Positions 24,482 to 33,043 of a stretch of DNA of 54,969 bases are shown piece after piece. The stretch covers positions 1 through 54,969 of the forward strand of contig JAUQOU010000010.1 in assembly GCA_030550715.1 (NCBI GenBank). The letters run 5' to 3'. The translations under genes and the position numbers were made by a program. This DNA is from a bacterium. Its GTDB lineage: Bacteria; Calescibacteriota; Calescibacteriia; Calescibacteriales; Calescibacteriaceae. Numbering within the stretch: the stretch's first letter is position 1; each line of letters opens with the position of its first letter. Under the pieces are notes generated by a model. It had not been told where the DNA came from. It did no database searches and saw only the letters and a program-made list of their open reading frames with translations.

Positions 24482-25624
24482 ATGAATTTAGATGATATAA
24501 AAGTTCCTTTTAATGTTCCTTGCTATACTGGAAATGAAGATAGATATGTTCTTGATGCCTTGCGTAATCCATCTGATAAATACATAAAAAAGTGCGAAGA
24601 ATGGTTTGAAAAGAGGTTCAAATGCAAAAGAGCTCTTTTAACTTCATCGTGCACTCATGCTCTTGAAATAATTGCTATTTTGCTTGACATAGAGCCGGGG
24701 GATGAGATAATAATGCCGTCTTATGCTTTCGCTTCTGTTGCGAACGCATTTGCTATTTTTGGTGCAAGAATAGTTTTTGTTGATATTGACCCAAAGACAA
24801 TGAATATTGACCCAAGTGAAGTTGAAAAAGCAATATCTCCCAGAACAAAAGCCATATGTGTTATACATTACGGAGGAGTCCCATGTCAGATAGATAAGAT
24901 AATTGAAATATCAGAAAAATCCGGAGTTTATGTCATAGAAGATTCTGCACATGCTATAAATTCAAGGTATAACGGAAAATATGCTGGAACGACGGGAACA
25001 TTTGGATGTTTTTCTTTTCACTATACGAAAAACTGCACAAGCGCAGGCCAGGGGGGACTCCTCATAATAAACGACGAAAAATTCATAGAGAGAGCAGAGA
25101 TAGTGAGAGAAAGAGGAACTACAAAGCCACTTTTTCTCAAAGGAGTTGTAGAAGAATATACATGGGTTGATAAGGGAAGCAACTTTGCTATGAGCAATGT
25201 CAATGCGGCATACCTTTGGGGACAGCTTGAACTCATAGACCAAATAACAAAAGAGAGATTATCTATATGGAATTACTACAAGACATCTCTTGCACCTCTT
25301 GAAGGGAAGATAGAGCTTATGAGCGTTCCTTCGGGATGCGAAATCAACGGGCACATGTTTTTCATAAAAACAAAAGATGAAGAGGAGAGGAAGAGGTTAA
25401 TTAATTTTCTCAGGGAGCAGGGTATCCAAGCGGAAACTCATTATGTCCCTTTACACAGCTCGCCTGCTGGGAGGAGATTCGGAGAGTTCAGAGGAGAAGA
25501 TAGATTCACCACAAGAGAGAGCAGAAGATTATTGCGCCTTCCTATCTTTTATAATATGACCCTTGAACAGATGAGACATGTTGTGGAAAGCATATACTTT
25601 TTTTATGATTTTTATGATGAGTAG
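24482..25624 (+). CDS. wecE: dTDP-4-amino-4,6-dideoxygalactose transaminase (WecE/RffA type)
   Basis: A PLP-dependent sugar aminotransferase of the DegT/DnrJ/EryC1 family, 380 residues. It follows E. coli WecE almost landmark by landmark: VPFNVPCYTGNE at the start, LLTSSCTHALE, DEIIMPSYAFAS, VFVDIDPKTMNID, the PLP lysine K183 in SFHYTKNC, GQGGLLIIND, and the C-terminal HYVPLHSSPAG, GEFRGEDRFTTRES and LLRLPIFYN. WecE transfers an amino group to dTDP-4-keto-6-deoxyglucose for Fuc4NAc in surface polysaccharides. No other wec gene is nearby, so the final polymer is unknown. TATCAT lies 8 bp before the ATG. Confidence 0.9.
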   Translation: MNLDDIKVPFNVPCYTGNEDRYVLDALRNPSDKYIKKCEEWFEKRFKCKRALLTSSCTHALEIIAILLDIEPGDEIIMPSYAFASVANAFAIFGARIVFVDIDPKTMNIDPSEVEKAISPRTKAICVIHYGGVPCQIDKIIEISEKSGVYVIEDSAHAINSRYNGKYAGTTGTFGCFSFHYTKNCTSAGQGGLLIINDEKFIERAEIVRERGTTKPLFLKGVVEEYTWVDKGSNFAMSNVNAAYLWGQLELIDQITKERLSIWNYYKTSLAPLEGKIELMSVPSGCEINGHMFFIKTKDEEERKRLINFLREQGIQAETHYVPLHSSPAGRRFGEFRGEDRFTTRESRRLLRLPIFYNMTLEQMRHVVESIYFFYDFYDE

Positions 25625-25741
25625 ATATTTACTGAACATACTTGAATTAAAAGATAGTCGTGATGTAGCTTGCTATTTATCTGAATTCTTAAAATTTTTG
25701 AATATCTCATTTTTCTGCGTAAAACACATTTGAGTTTTGAT

Positions 25742-27070
25742 ATGAAGCTTTTCGGCACAGATGGTATAAGGTTTGTTGTTGTTCCTGAAAAAGCAAAAGG
25801 AGAAGAAGAAATTATATATAGTCCAGAACTGATATATAAAATCGCTCTTGCCTCCTCACGTGTTCTTCGGAAGGGAAAATACGCTTTGGTATGGGATACG
25901 AGGAGATTTTCTTTTAGCATCGCATCTATTTTTGCTGGCGTCCTTTCTTCTTTGGGATACGATGTGATTTTAGGAGGTGTTCTGCCTACTCCCTCTGTTT
26001 CCGCAATCGTTTTATCTCTTGGTCTTGATGGAGGTTTTTCTATCTCTGCTTCCCACAATCCCCCACACTTTAACGGAATAAAGTTCTTCAGAAAAGATGG
26101 TTTTAAAGCAGATAGGGAACTTGAGGAGAAGATAGAAAAAAGCTTTCTCCTGCAAAACTCAGATCTGGACTTGAAATTAGCAGATTTGAGTTTTAATCCA
26201 GAACTTGCGAAGAACACTTACAAGGGACTTGTTTTGAGTTTTTTTCGCGAGAAATTTTTGTCGGGTGTGAAAGTTGTTCTCGATTGTTCTAATGGCTCTA
26301 CATACCTTGTTGCTCCTCAAATATTAGAGGAACTCGGAGCTAAGGTTAAGAAAATCGGCTGTGAGCCGAACGGAGAGAACATAAATGTAGGTGTAGGAAG
26401 TGAAGAACCAGCGCGAGCCCTATCAGAAGAAGGAGATTTTAAAATAATATTTGACGGAGATGGAGATAGAGTTCTTATCGGAGATTCAGAGGGAAACCTT
26501 TTTGACGGAGACCATATATTATCTCTTCTTGCTCTTTTTATGAGTAAGGAAGGGACTTTGAAGTGGGGAGTTGTTGGTACAATACTTTCTAACTCTGCGC
26601 TTGAAATTTTCGTGAGAAATCTTGGACTGAACTTTGAGCGGGTAGAGGTCGGAGATAGGAACATAGCTTATAGAATGAAAGATTTGGGAGCAAATCTCGG
26701 CGGTGAGGAGTCAGGACATATAATTTTATCTGACATTTTGCCTACGGGAGATGGTATTATTTCAGCCCTCAAAGTCCTACAATATGTCATAAAATCTGGG
26801 AAAGATATTAAAGAACTTGTTATAAAGAAGTTCTATCAGGCAAAGGGGAAAATTCCTGTATCTCGTAGAAAATCGCTTGATTCAGATGAGTTCCGTGATA
26901 TAAGGAAGATTGAGGATGAGGTAAAAAGATATGGTGGGAGAGTAGTCATAAGGTATTCGGGCACGGAACCTGTTCTTCGTGTTATGGTTGAGCATGAAGA
27001 TAAAGTTATAGCAGAAAAGTATAAAGACATCTTGGTTTATGAGTTGAGCAAGATCTTTGAGAGAAACTGA
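25742..27070 (+). CDS. glmM: Phosphoglucosamine mutase
   Basis: Interconverts glucosamine-6-phosphate and glucosamine-1-phosphate on the way to UDP-GlcNAc for peptidoglycan and LPS. From the ATG at 25742 (442 aa) the protein starts MKLFGTDGIR as GlmM proteins do; a TTG at 25730 would add four residues. The phosphoserine is near 102 in SISASHNPPHFNGIKFF, the metal loop DGDGDR near 238, the sugar-binding GEESGHI near 320 and the phosphate-binding RYSGTEPVLRVM near 404. Members of this superfamily can also act on mannose phosphates, but the ISASHNP context favours GlmM. Confidence 0.9.
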   Translation: MKLFGTDGIRFVVVPEKAKGEEEIIYSPELIYKIALASSRVLRKGKYALVWDTRRFSFSIASIFAGVLSSLGYDVILGGVLPTPSVSAIVLSLGLDGGFSISASHNPPHFNGIKFFRKDGFKADRELEEKIEKSFLLQNSDLDLKLADLSFNPELAKNTYKGLVLSFFREKFLSGVKVVLDCSNGSTYLVAPQILEELGAKVKKIGCEPNGENINVGVGSEEPARALSEEGDFKIIFDGDGDRVLIGDSEGNLFDGDHILSLLALFMSKEGTLKWGVVGTILSNSALEIFVRNLGLNFERVEVGDRNIAYRMKDLGANLGGEESGHIILSDILPTGDGIISALKVLQYVIKSGKDIKELVIKKFYQAKGKIPVSRRKSLDSDEFRDIRKIEDEVKRYGGRVVIRYSGTEPVLRVMVEHEDKVIAEKYKDILVYELSKIFERN

Positions 27071-27178
27071 ACCGAAATGATACACAACCGGTTTTTGAGA
27101 ACGATATTTGTTAAATTTTTAGGAAAAAGTCAAATCAGCTGGAAACTTATTACTCCATTATTGAAAGTTGTCAAAGCC

Positions 27179-27526
27179 ATGAGTAGGGATTGTGTTTTCT
27201 GCAAGATAGTGAAGGGAGAGATAGGTTCAAGGAAAGTTTATGAAGATGAAGATGTTCTGGCTTTTTATGACATAAATCCGCAAGCACCTGTTCATATACT
27301 TGTTGTACCAAAAAAACATATTGAAAACATACTTGCTATATCAGATGAGGATAAGGATTTGATTTTCAAGTTGATAAAGACCTGCAATGATGTTGCTCGT
27401 CAGGTAGGGATTGCAGAAAAGGGTTTCCGTCTTGTTGTGAATACGAATCCCGAAGGAGGGCAGACGGTATATCATCTGCATTTTCATGTCATAGGCGGTA
27501 GGCAGATGCGATGGCCTCCCGGCTGA
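27179..27526 (+). CDS. HIT-family nucleotide hydrolase
   Basis: A 115-residue histidine-triad protein starting MSRDCVFCKIVKGE, exactly where HIT proteins usually begin. An upstream ATG at 27077 would add 34 residues unlike the family, so I do not use it. The triad is HLHFHV near residue 100, followed by the family-typical GGRQMRWPPG end. FYDINPQAPVHILVVPKKHI (about 35-54) is the nucleotide-binding strand. These proteins hydrolyse AMP-linked phosphoramidates such as adenosine 5'-monophosphoramidate. It lies 108 bp after glmM on the same strand. Confidence 0.9.
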   Translation: MSRDCVFCKIVKGEIGSRKVYEDEDVLAFYDINPQAPVHILVVPKKHIENILAISDEDKDLIFKLIKTCNDVARQVGIAEKGFRLVVNTNPEGGQTVYHLHFHVIGGRQMRWPPG

Positions 27527-27564
27527 ATTTCTCACTTGAATTTGAAAAATTTTTTCTTTTTTTC

Positions 27565-27570
27565 TAAAAT
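27565..27570 (+). promoter_or_regulatory. TAAAAT -10 element, 7 bp before an ATG
   Basis: TAAAAT is followed by 7 bp and the ATG at 27578, with no Shine-Dalgarno sequence between. This fits a leaderless transcript. Confidence 0.5.
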
Positions 27571-27577
27571 TTCACTT

Positions 27578-28270
27578 ATGATGGAGAGTTTGGTGAGTTC
27601 AAAAGAATTTTCTCATATTGATGGAGTAAAGGTGATAAACAATATCCCATATGCTCTGGGGGCCGATTCTGTTCAGAAGGTTTTCGAGCACTTCGGAATA
27701 AAAAAAAGCAAAAAAGCGGTATATAAATTTATATCAAAAGCATCGTGGAAAAAGAGAATATCTCATAACGGGAAAAGCTACATCGCAATCCCGATATACG
27801 AAATAGAAAGATGGATAAAGAAAAACTATCCGATAATCTGGAGCAGTCAGGTTGAGGAAAGAAAAGATGAGAAAATAGATATAGTCAAATCTTTTTCATC
27901 TCATAAAGACGGTTTCTCTGACTCTGAAAGAAAAAGTAAAACGGTTGAGGTAATTGAAGATATCGCATCAAGTTTTCAGGAGTTGAGTTCTGATAATAAA
28001 ATAGTCATAGAAAAAGACAAAGAAGCAAGGGAGAGAGATTCAGATATGGAGATTTTCCGAATATCCTCATCAGACGATATAGTTCAGCAGGAAGATAAGA
28101 GGCAATCTGCTGTTTTTTATGTTAAGAAATTGACTTCTCTTCTTATTAAAAATCCACCATCGTCTTTTGATGTTGATACTCTCAATTACATCAAAAATAA
28201 GCTCCTTTTCCTCGCTAATTTTATAGATGTTGTAGAGAAATTGTTATCGGAGGGAGAAAATAAAAAATAA
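27578..28270 (+). CDS. Hypothetical protein with possible N-terminal DNA-binding domain
   Basis: A 230-residue protein (ATG 27578; an upstream TTG at 27536 is unlikely). Residues 20-90 (HIDGVKVINNIPYALGADSV... then WIKKNYPIIW) look like a small helix-turn-helix or plasmid-replication-terminator-like fold with a basic KKSKKAVYKFISKASWKKR stretch. The middle (about 95-170) is polar and probably disordered. The C-terminal 50 residues form a helical unit (FYVKKLTSLLIKNPP ... NYIKNKLLFLANFIDVVEKLL) that may dimerise. I know no family for it. DNA binding is inferred only from the basic N-terminal pattern. Confidence 0.6.
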   Translation: MMESLVSSKEFSHIDGVKVINNIPYALGADSVQKVFEHFGIKKSKKAVYKFISKASWKKRISHNGKSYIAIPIYEIERWIKKNYPIIWSSQVEERKDEKIDIVKSFSSHKDGFSDSERKSKTVEVIEDIASSFQELSSDNKIVIEKDKEARERDSDMEIFRISSSDDIVQQEDKRQSAVFYVKKLTSLLIKNPPSSFDVDTLNYIKNKLLFLANFIDVVEKLLSEGENKK

Positions 28271-28326
28271 ATATCAAGTGCTCATCTTGGAAATTTTAGG
28301 TTATTTTATTTTGTTGCAAAATTTCT

Positions 28327-29193
28327 ATGTCCCAGCGTCCAATATTTTTTATCACAGATTATGGGCTTGAAGATGAATATGTTGGTGCTGTGAAGGCGGT
28401 TATTTTATCTATAAATCCCGAAGCGAAAATAATTGATATAACTCATAATGTTCCTTCTTTTGATATTTACACTACTGCATTTATAATAGAGAAGGTTTTA
28501 AAGTTTTTGCCAGATAGCTCGGTTGTTCTCGCGGTTGTTGACCCAGGAGTTGGGGGCAAGAGAAAGCCGATCTGCGGTAAATCCAGAATATCTTTTTATT
28601 TTGATGGTTCTCAAGTTGTCAAAACTTTTTATTTTGTCGGACCAGATAATGGAATATTCTCTCCGCTGTTTCGTGGTGATTTTGAGGTTTTTGTTCTCGA
28701 TTATGTAAAGATAAGAGATAAAGCCAAAAAGCTCGGGGTTTTCCTTCCCTTGTCTTCAACTTTTCATGGGAGAGATATTTTCGGTCCAGCTTCTGCCTTT
28801 ATATCTTCCGGGGAGGATTTGATCGAAATTGTAGGACATAGGGTGATTTATCCTCGTACTTTGAGTTTTCCTGAGTTGAAGTTTAAATATGGCGATTCTT
28901 TTCGTCAGATTGAGGGCTCGGTGATACATATAGATAAATTTGGCAATATAATAACAGATATTCCGCGAGAAGTTTTTTCGGGTTATCGTATCAAATCTCT
29001 ATATCTCAGGGGAAAGAAGATTCCGGGAAAGCTCGTGTCATCTTACGAGGAGGCAAAAGTAAAGCAGCCACTTTTTATATTCGGCTCTTATAATACACTT
29101 GAAATATCTTTGAGAGAAGGAAACGCTCAAAAAAAGTTCAAAGCAAAGAGATTTGATAGAGTAAAAGTAATTTTTGAAAAGATAAATGAATAA
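28327..29193 (+). CDS. SAM hydrolase / adenosyl-hydroxide transferase (DUF62 family)
   Basis: A 288-residue member of the SAM hydroxide adenosyltransferase family, relatives of fluorinase and chlorinase that use water to hydrolyse S-adenosylmethionine to adenosine and methionine. Landmarks are FITDYGLEDEYVGAVKA (8-24), IDITHNVPSFD, VVDPGVGG near 72, FVGPDNGIF and the family signature STFHGRDIFGPASA near 150. The C-terminal domain contains HIDKFGNIITDI near 201, which helps bind adenine. The physiological role of these proteins is poorly understood. It stands between two genes with separate start signals. Confidence 0.9.
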   Translation: MSQRPIFFITDYGLEDEYVGAVKAVILSINPEAKIIDITHNVPSFDIYTTAFIIEKVLKFLPDSSVVLAVVDPGVGGKRKPICGKSRISFYFDGSQVVKTFYFVGPDNGIFSPLFRGDFEVFVLDYVKIRDKAKKLGVFLPLSSTFHGRDIFGPASAFISSGEDLIEIVGHRVIYPRTLSFPELKFKYGDSFRQIEGSVIHIDKFGNIITDIPREVFSGYRIKSLYLRGKKIPGKLVSSYEEAKVKQPLFIFGSYNTLEISLREGNAQKKFKAKRFDRVKVIFEKINE

Positions 29194-29249
29194 AAGCAAG
29201 TATTTTCCCTAATCACTTTGAACTGCAAATTTTTAAAAATATATACTTG

Positions 29250-29654
29250 ATGGAGTTCAAGAAAGAAAGTCAAGATTATGAAGCGTCAATAAACATGATT
29301 CCGCTTATAGATATAATGCTCGTTCTCCTCATCATATTTATGATAACTGCACCTGTTTTGAAATATTCCTTTGATGTAGATGTTCCATCAGTTCAAACTT
29401 CACAACCTACCGAACAAACCGAAGATATACCCCTTATTGTGATAAATAAAGCCAACGAAATAAGAATAAACGGACTTGTTCTGAAAAACTACGATGAACT
29501 TAAAAGGTATGCCTCTGAACTCAAACGAAAAGAAATACTCATAGAAGCAGATAAATCTGTCAGCTACGGAATTGTTGTTAAAGTTATGGACATTTTGAAG
29601 CAGGCAGGAGTTGAAAAAATAGGGCTCGTTACACAAAAAGAAAAAGAACTCTGA
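29250..29654 (+). CDS. exbD: ExbD/TolR-family biopolymer transport protein
   Basis: A 134-residue inner-membrane protein with a short cytoplasmic N-terminus, one helix containing the functional Asp in NMIPLIDIMLVLLIIFMIT (residues 15-33) and a periplasmic domain with the DKSVSYGIVVKVMDILKQAG segment. ExbD works with ExbB in harvesting the proton-motive force for TonB-dependent outer-membrane uptake; TolR does the same with TolQ. Neither an exbB/tolQ gene nor a tonB gene is next to it, so the subtype is open. The ATG at 29250 is preferred over the adjacent TTG at 29247. Confidence 0.9.
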   Translation: MEFKKESQDYEASINMIPLIDIMLVLLIIFMITAPVLKYSFDVDVPSVQTSQPTEQTEDIPLIVINKANEIRINGLVLKNYDELKRYASELKRKEILIEADKSVSYGIVVKVMDILKQAGVEKIGLVTQKEKEL

Positions 29655-29754
29655 AAAATGAAAAACAGAGCTCGTTTAGATTTTTCCACACAATAAATCC
29701 GCAATTTCAAGAATTTTAATTTAATAAATCTTGCGTTTTCTTGGTTAAGATGCT

Positions 29755-30951
29755 ATGCTTGTTTTTGGAAATTATATCTGGAAAAAACGAAATCATTCAA
29801 AAATTTTTATCCTTCAAGGTGAAGAATCTTTTGTCATAGAAAACAGCAGAAAGCTAAAATATAAAAAAGGGCATCCCTTCTCCGTAATCAATAGTTTTGT
29901 AAAGAGCGAGGAAGGAGAAAAAGCGGGTTTCATCTCATATAATCTTTCAAGATTTGTTGAGAACTTCCCGGTCGGAGATGACGATCTCAACCTTCCAGAT
30001 GCTGTTCTGATAACACTGAAAAAAGAAGAAAAAGAGAACTTCGAAGAGCTCATCAGATCACAAAGATTTTTTGAGAGGAACAATAGAGAAGAACATGAAA
30101 AAGTAAAGCTGGCAAAAGATGTTTTTGAAGAAGGAAAAAATGAATTTATGGAAGGAGTAAGATATGTGAGGAGAAAAATATTTGATGGAGATGTTTATCA
30201 GGTGAATATAGCTCGTAGAATATCTTTTGAGCTACCACCTTGCGACAAACACCAGATATTTTCTTTGTTTTTGAGGTATTTTTTTGCTCAGAAAGTAGGT
30301 TATCCTGCTTTTTTTGATTTTTCCTCAGAATTGGGTTTTATCGTTGCGAGTGGCTCTCCTGAACTTTTCCTTGAGAAAAAAGGGAAAAAAATAAGAAGCT
30401 GTCCAATAAAAGGAACAAGAAGGTTATTTAGTATATCAGATGTTGAAAGGGTTTCAGCAGAACTTATGTCAGATGAAAAAGAAAGAGCAGAAAACCTGAT
30501 GATTGTTGATATGGTCAGGAATGACCTTGGAAAAATCTGTTATCCCGGAAAAGTAGAAGTGAAGCGACTTTTTGATGTTGAAGTTTATTCTACTTTGGTT
30601 CATCTCGTTTCAGAAGTTGAAGGAGAGCTAATGAAACAAGATCTGGATGATATACTTTCTGCAACTTTTCCTCCGGCTTCGGTGACGGGAGCTCCGAAAA
30701 AGTCAGCTATGGAGATAATTGAGATTGTTGAAAGAAAAAGAAGGGGACCGTATTGCGGAGCGATCGCATACTTTGATGAAGATAACAACTTCACCATGTC
30801 TGTTGCTATAAGAATATTTCTCATAAAAGGTAAGAAAATTTTTTACTGGACGGGCTGTGGTATAACATACGATTCCGACCCTCTCAGGGAATATGAAGAA
30901 AGTTTGACAAAATCAGTTGCTTTTGCAAAAGCTTTGGGATTTGAGATATGA
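29755..30951 (+). CDS. pabB: Aminodeoxychorismate synthase component I
   Basis: A 398-residue chorismate-utilising enzyme. The PIKGT motif (about 217-221) with Lys identifies PabB rather than anthranilate synthase, which has PIAGT. FDGDVYQVNIARR near 143, ENLMIVDMVRNDLGKI near 250, FPPASVTGAPKKSAMEII near 305 and the final GITYDSDPLREYEE box are the family landmarks. It makes 4-amino-4-deoxychorismate for p-aminobenzoate and folate, using ammonia from the glutaminase PabA, which is not in the window. The N-terminal 110 residues are short and divergent. Its stop overlaps the murJ start by 4 bp (ATGA). Confidence 0.92.
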   Translation: MLVFGNYIWKKRNHSKIFILQGEESFVIENSRKLKYKKGHPFSVINSFVKSEEGEKAGFISYNLSRFVENFPVGDDDLNLPDAVLITLKKEEKENFEELIRSQRFFERNNREEHEKVKLAKDVFEEGKNEFMEGVRYVRRKIFDGDVYQVNIARRISFELPPCDKHQIFSLFLRYFFAQKVGYPAFFDFSSELGFIVASGSPELFLEKKGKKIRSCPIKGTRRLFSISDVERVSAELMSDEKERAENLMIVDMVRNDLGKICYPGKVEVKRLFDVEVYSTLVHLVSEVEGELMKQDLDDILSATFPPASVTGAPKKSAMEIIEIVERKRRGPYCGAIAYFDEDNNFTMSVAIRIFLIKGKKIFYWTGCGITYDSDPLREYEESLTKSVAFAKALGFEI

Positions 30952-32441
30952 GAAGGTTTTCAGAAAGAGTTGGGATCGTCTCTTTTTTTGTGGTTTTGAG
31001 CAGAGTTACGGGACTTTTCCGTGAGATGGCTCTTGCTTTTTTTCTCGGTGCTGGTCAGATCACCGACTCACTTTTTGTCGGATGGTCAATACCTAACATT
31101 TTCAGAAGGTTTTTTGCAGATGGACTCGTTGCTCCTGCTTTCGTTCCGGCGTTCACAAGAGCAAGAAAAGAAAATCAGATAAGCTCGGCTTTCTCGTCGG
31201 TTTTTGGTCAAGTCATACTGATAACGGGAGCACTTTCAATTATCCTATTCGTTCTATCTCCTTTTATCCCTTATGTTCTTTCTCCGGGTTTTTCTCCGGA
31301 GGGCAAAAAACTTGCTTCATTTTTTACTGCTTCGCTTTCCTTCTACTTATTTTTTGTCTCAGTTGCAGTTCTTCTTTCGGCTCTTTTGAATTCCTTCCAC
31401 ATTTTCGGACTTCCCGCCTCTACGATGAGCATATTCAACGTTTCTGTTATCTTCGGAATCTTTATTTTTCATAGATTTTACTCAAGACCTGATCTTGGTT
31501 TTGTGTTCGGAGTTTTTTTAGGAGTTATCTTGCAAATTCTAATTCAGCTTATCCCTTCTGCAAAACTTGTGAGATTTTCCGTCTCTTTTTCATCCAGCAG
31601 TTATTCAAAGATGGTGAGTTCTGCTATCCCTCCTGTTCTTCTTTCAGGAGCTATATACCAGATAAACTTTTTGGTCTCTCGTGCGATAGCTTCGCTTGGG
31701 GGAGAGAAAGTGATTTCTTACTTGACTTATGCTACAAGATTTTTTGAGCTCCCTCTTGGTGTTTTTGTCTATTCTCTTTCTTATGTTTCCTTGCCTTTTA
31801 TGTCTGCCGGTGGTAAAGAGAGAGAGGAAGTTTTTTCAAGGTCTGTATTTATTTCAACTGCTATATCATCTGTTGCTACGGTTGGTCTTTGCGTGTTCTC
31901 CGAGCCGATAATTTACTTCGTTTTCGGATACGGAAAGTTTCTTCAAGAAGATGTTCTCGGAACATCACAAGCTCTTTTTATGTATTCTCTTGGTTTGGTT
32001 CCTACTGCTATTTCAAGGATTTTGACAACAGATTTTCAGGCGACAGGTAAGCTCAAAATTCCTGTAATATCTGGTTTTTTATCTTTCATTTTCAACGCTG
32101 TTTTGAGTTTTGTTCTTGTGAAGGATTTAAAGCATGTGGGAGTTGCTCTTGCGAGTTCTCTATCAACTTTGATTTCAACAATATATTTGGTTCTCAAATC
32201 AGATGTAAGCGTTTTTAAGCCGTTTTTCAAAGGTGTTATTGTCTCCATTCCTTCTTCTTTTCTATCTCTTGCTTTCGCTTACTTTTATCTTGGAAATTAC
32301 AGATTTATGCCTCGTGTTCTTTCTTTTCTTGTTTTTGCTGGAATATCTGCTTTCGTCTTTCTCTCCCTGCTCATTTCTTTGAAGATTTTTGCTAAAACTC
32401 TTTCCGCAATTGATGTGAAGTCAAAAAATTTGAAAAATTAA
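30948..32441 (+). CDS. murJ: Lipid II flippase MurJ
   Basis: A 497-residue polytopic protein of the MOP flippase superfamily that moves lipid II across the inner membrane for peptidoglycan synthesis. It has the MurJ opening VVLSRVTGLFREMALAFFLGAG (about 16-37) followed by TDSLFVGWSIPNIFRRFFADGLVAPAFVPAF, which carries the conserved Arg residues of the central cavity. Fourteen hydrophobic segments are visible, as expected. The gene overlaps pabB by 4 bp, so the two are translationally coupled although their pathways differ. Confidence 0.93.
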   Translation: MRRFSERVGIVSFFVVLSRVTGLFREMALAFFLGAGQITDSLFVGWSIPNIFRRFFADGLVAPAFVPAFTRARKENQISSAFSSVFGQVILITGALSIILFVLSPFIPYVLSPGFSPEGKKLASFFTASLSFYLFFVSVAVLLSALLNSFHIFGLPASTMSIFNVSVIFGIFIFHRFYSRPDLGFVFGVFLGVILQILIQLIPSAKLVRFSVSFSSSSYSKMVSSAIPPVLLSGAIYQINFLVSRAIASLGGEKVISYLTYATRFFELPLGVFVYSLSYVSLPFMSAGGKEREEVFSRSVFISTAISSVATVGLCVFSEPIIYFVFGYGKFLQEDVLGTSQALFMYSLGLVPTAISRILTTDFQATGKLKIPVISGFLSFIFNAVLSFVLVKDLKHVGVALASSLSTLISTIYLVLKSDVSVFKPFFKGVIVSIPSSFLSLAFAYFYLGNYRFMPRVLSFLVFAGISAFVFLSLLISLKIFAKTLSAIDVKSKNLKN

Positions 32442-32511
32442 GTTTCCGCTTTTCATAACATTTTTAAAAAATTCTTTCCTGTGTATTAAATGATTTAAAC
32501 TATATTTTGCT

Positions 32512-32961
32512 ATGGAGAGGAGAAAAGGTTTGGTTCCAAGAAACATAATAGAAAGCATAGAGAAAGAAATAGAGAGGGCTTTTGAGGACTTTTTTGGTGG
32601 TTCTCTTTTTCCTCTCTCAGAAGAGAGAGGTTTTTATCCTTCGCTTGAGGTTTTGGAAGATGAGAACAACATTATAATAAGAGCAGAGGTTCCCGGTCTT
32701 TCCCAAAAAGATATATCTGTTGATATTCAAGATAATGTGCTTACTATAAAGGGCGAGAAAAAGATGGAAGAAGAGTTCACCAAAAAGAATGTTCACATAT
32801 CAGAGAGGAGATATGGTAAGTTTATAAGACGTTTTTCTCTTCCAGATTATGTTGAACCAGATAAGGCGAAGGCGAAGCTTAAGGATGGGGTTCTCACAAT
32901 AACTATTCCGAAGAAAGAGGAGAAAAAACCGAAATCTGTTAGTGTTTCTATTGAGGAGTAA
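32512..32961 (+). CDS. Small heat-shock protein, Hsp20/alpha-crystallin family
   Basis: A 149-residue ATP-independent chaperone. Residues 45-140 form the alpha-crystallin domain: YPSLEVLEDENNIIIRAEVPGL, ISVDIQDNVLTIKGEKK, a family-typical ISERRYGKFIRRFSLPDYV and KLKDGVLTITIPKKE. The N-terminus has an amphipathic IEKEIERAFEDFFGG segment. The canonical C-terminal IXI anchor is replaced by a VSVSI-like end. TATATT lies 5 bp before the ATG and no Shine-Dalgarno sequence is seen. The tRNA-Gly gene begins 7 bp after the stop, so the two probably share a transcript. Confidence 0.93.
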   Translation: MERRKGLVPRNIIESIEKEIERAFEDFFGGSLFPLSEERGFYPSLEVLEDENNIIIRAEVPGLSQKDISVDIQDNVLTIKGEKKMEEEFTKKNVHISERRYGKFIRRFSLPDYVEPDKAKAKLKDGVLTITIPKKEEKKPKSVSVSIEE

Positions 32962-32968
32962 TTTTGGA

Positions 32969-33040
32969 GCGGGCATAGCTCAGGGGTAGAGCATCGGCTT
33001 CCCGAGCCGAGTGTCGCGGGTTCAAATCCCGTTGCCCGCT
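32969..33040 (+). tRNA. tRNA-Gly (anticodon CCC)
   Basis: A complete 72-nt cloverleaf: acceptor GCGGGCA/TGCCCGC, D stem GCTC/GAGC, anticodon stem TCGGC/GCCGA with loop TTCCCGA (anticodon CCC), T stem CGGG/CCCG with loop TTCAAAT. Discriminator U fits glycine; CCA is not encoded (CCC follows). The Hsp20 stop is 7 bp upstream and the next gene's probable TTG start only 3 bp downstream. Confidence 0.96.
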
Positions 33041-33043
33041 CCC

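Noticed and set aside
27077-27178. N-terminal extension of the HIT protein from ATG 27077
   Set aside because: HIT proteins begin at the DCVFCKI segment. The extension is unlike the family, so the ATG at 27179 is better.
33011-33043. GTG start giving an N-terminus MSRVQIPLPAP for the Rsm22-like gene
   Set aside because: These codons are the T arm and acceptor of tRNA-Gly read as protein, a well-known annotation artefact. The TTG at 33044 is used instead.
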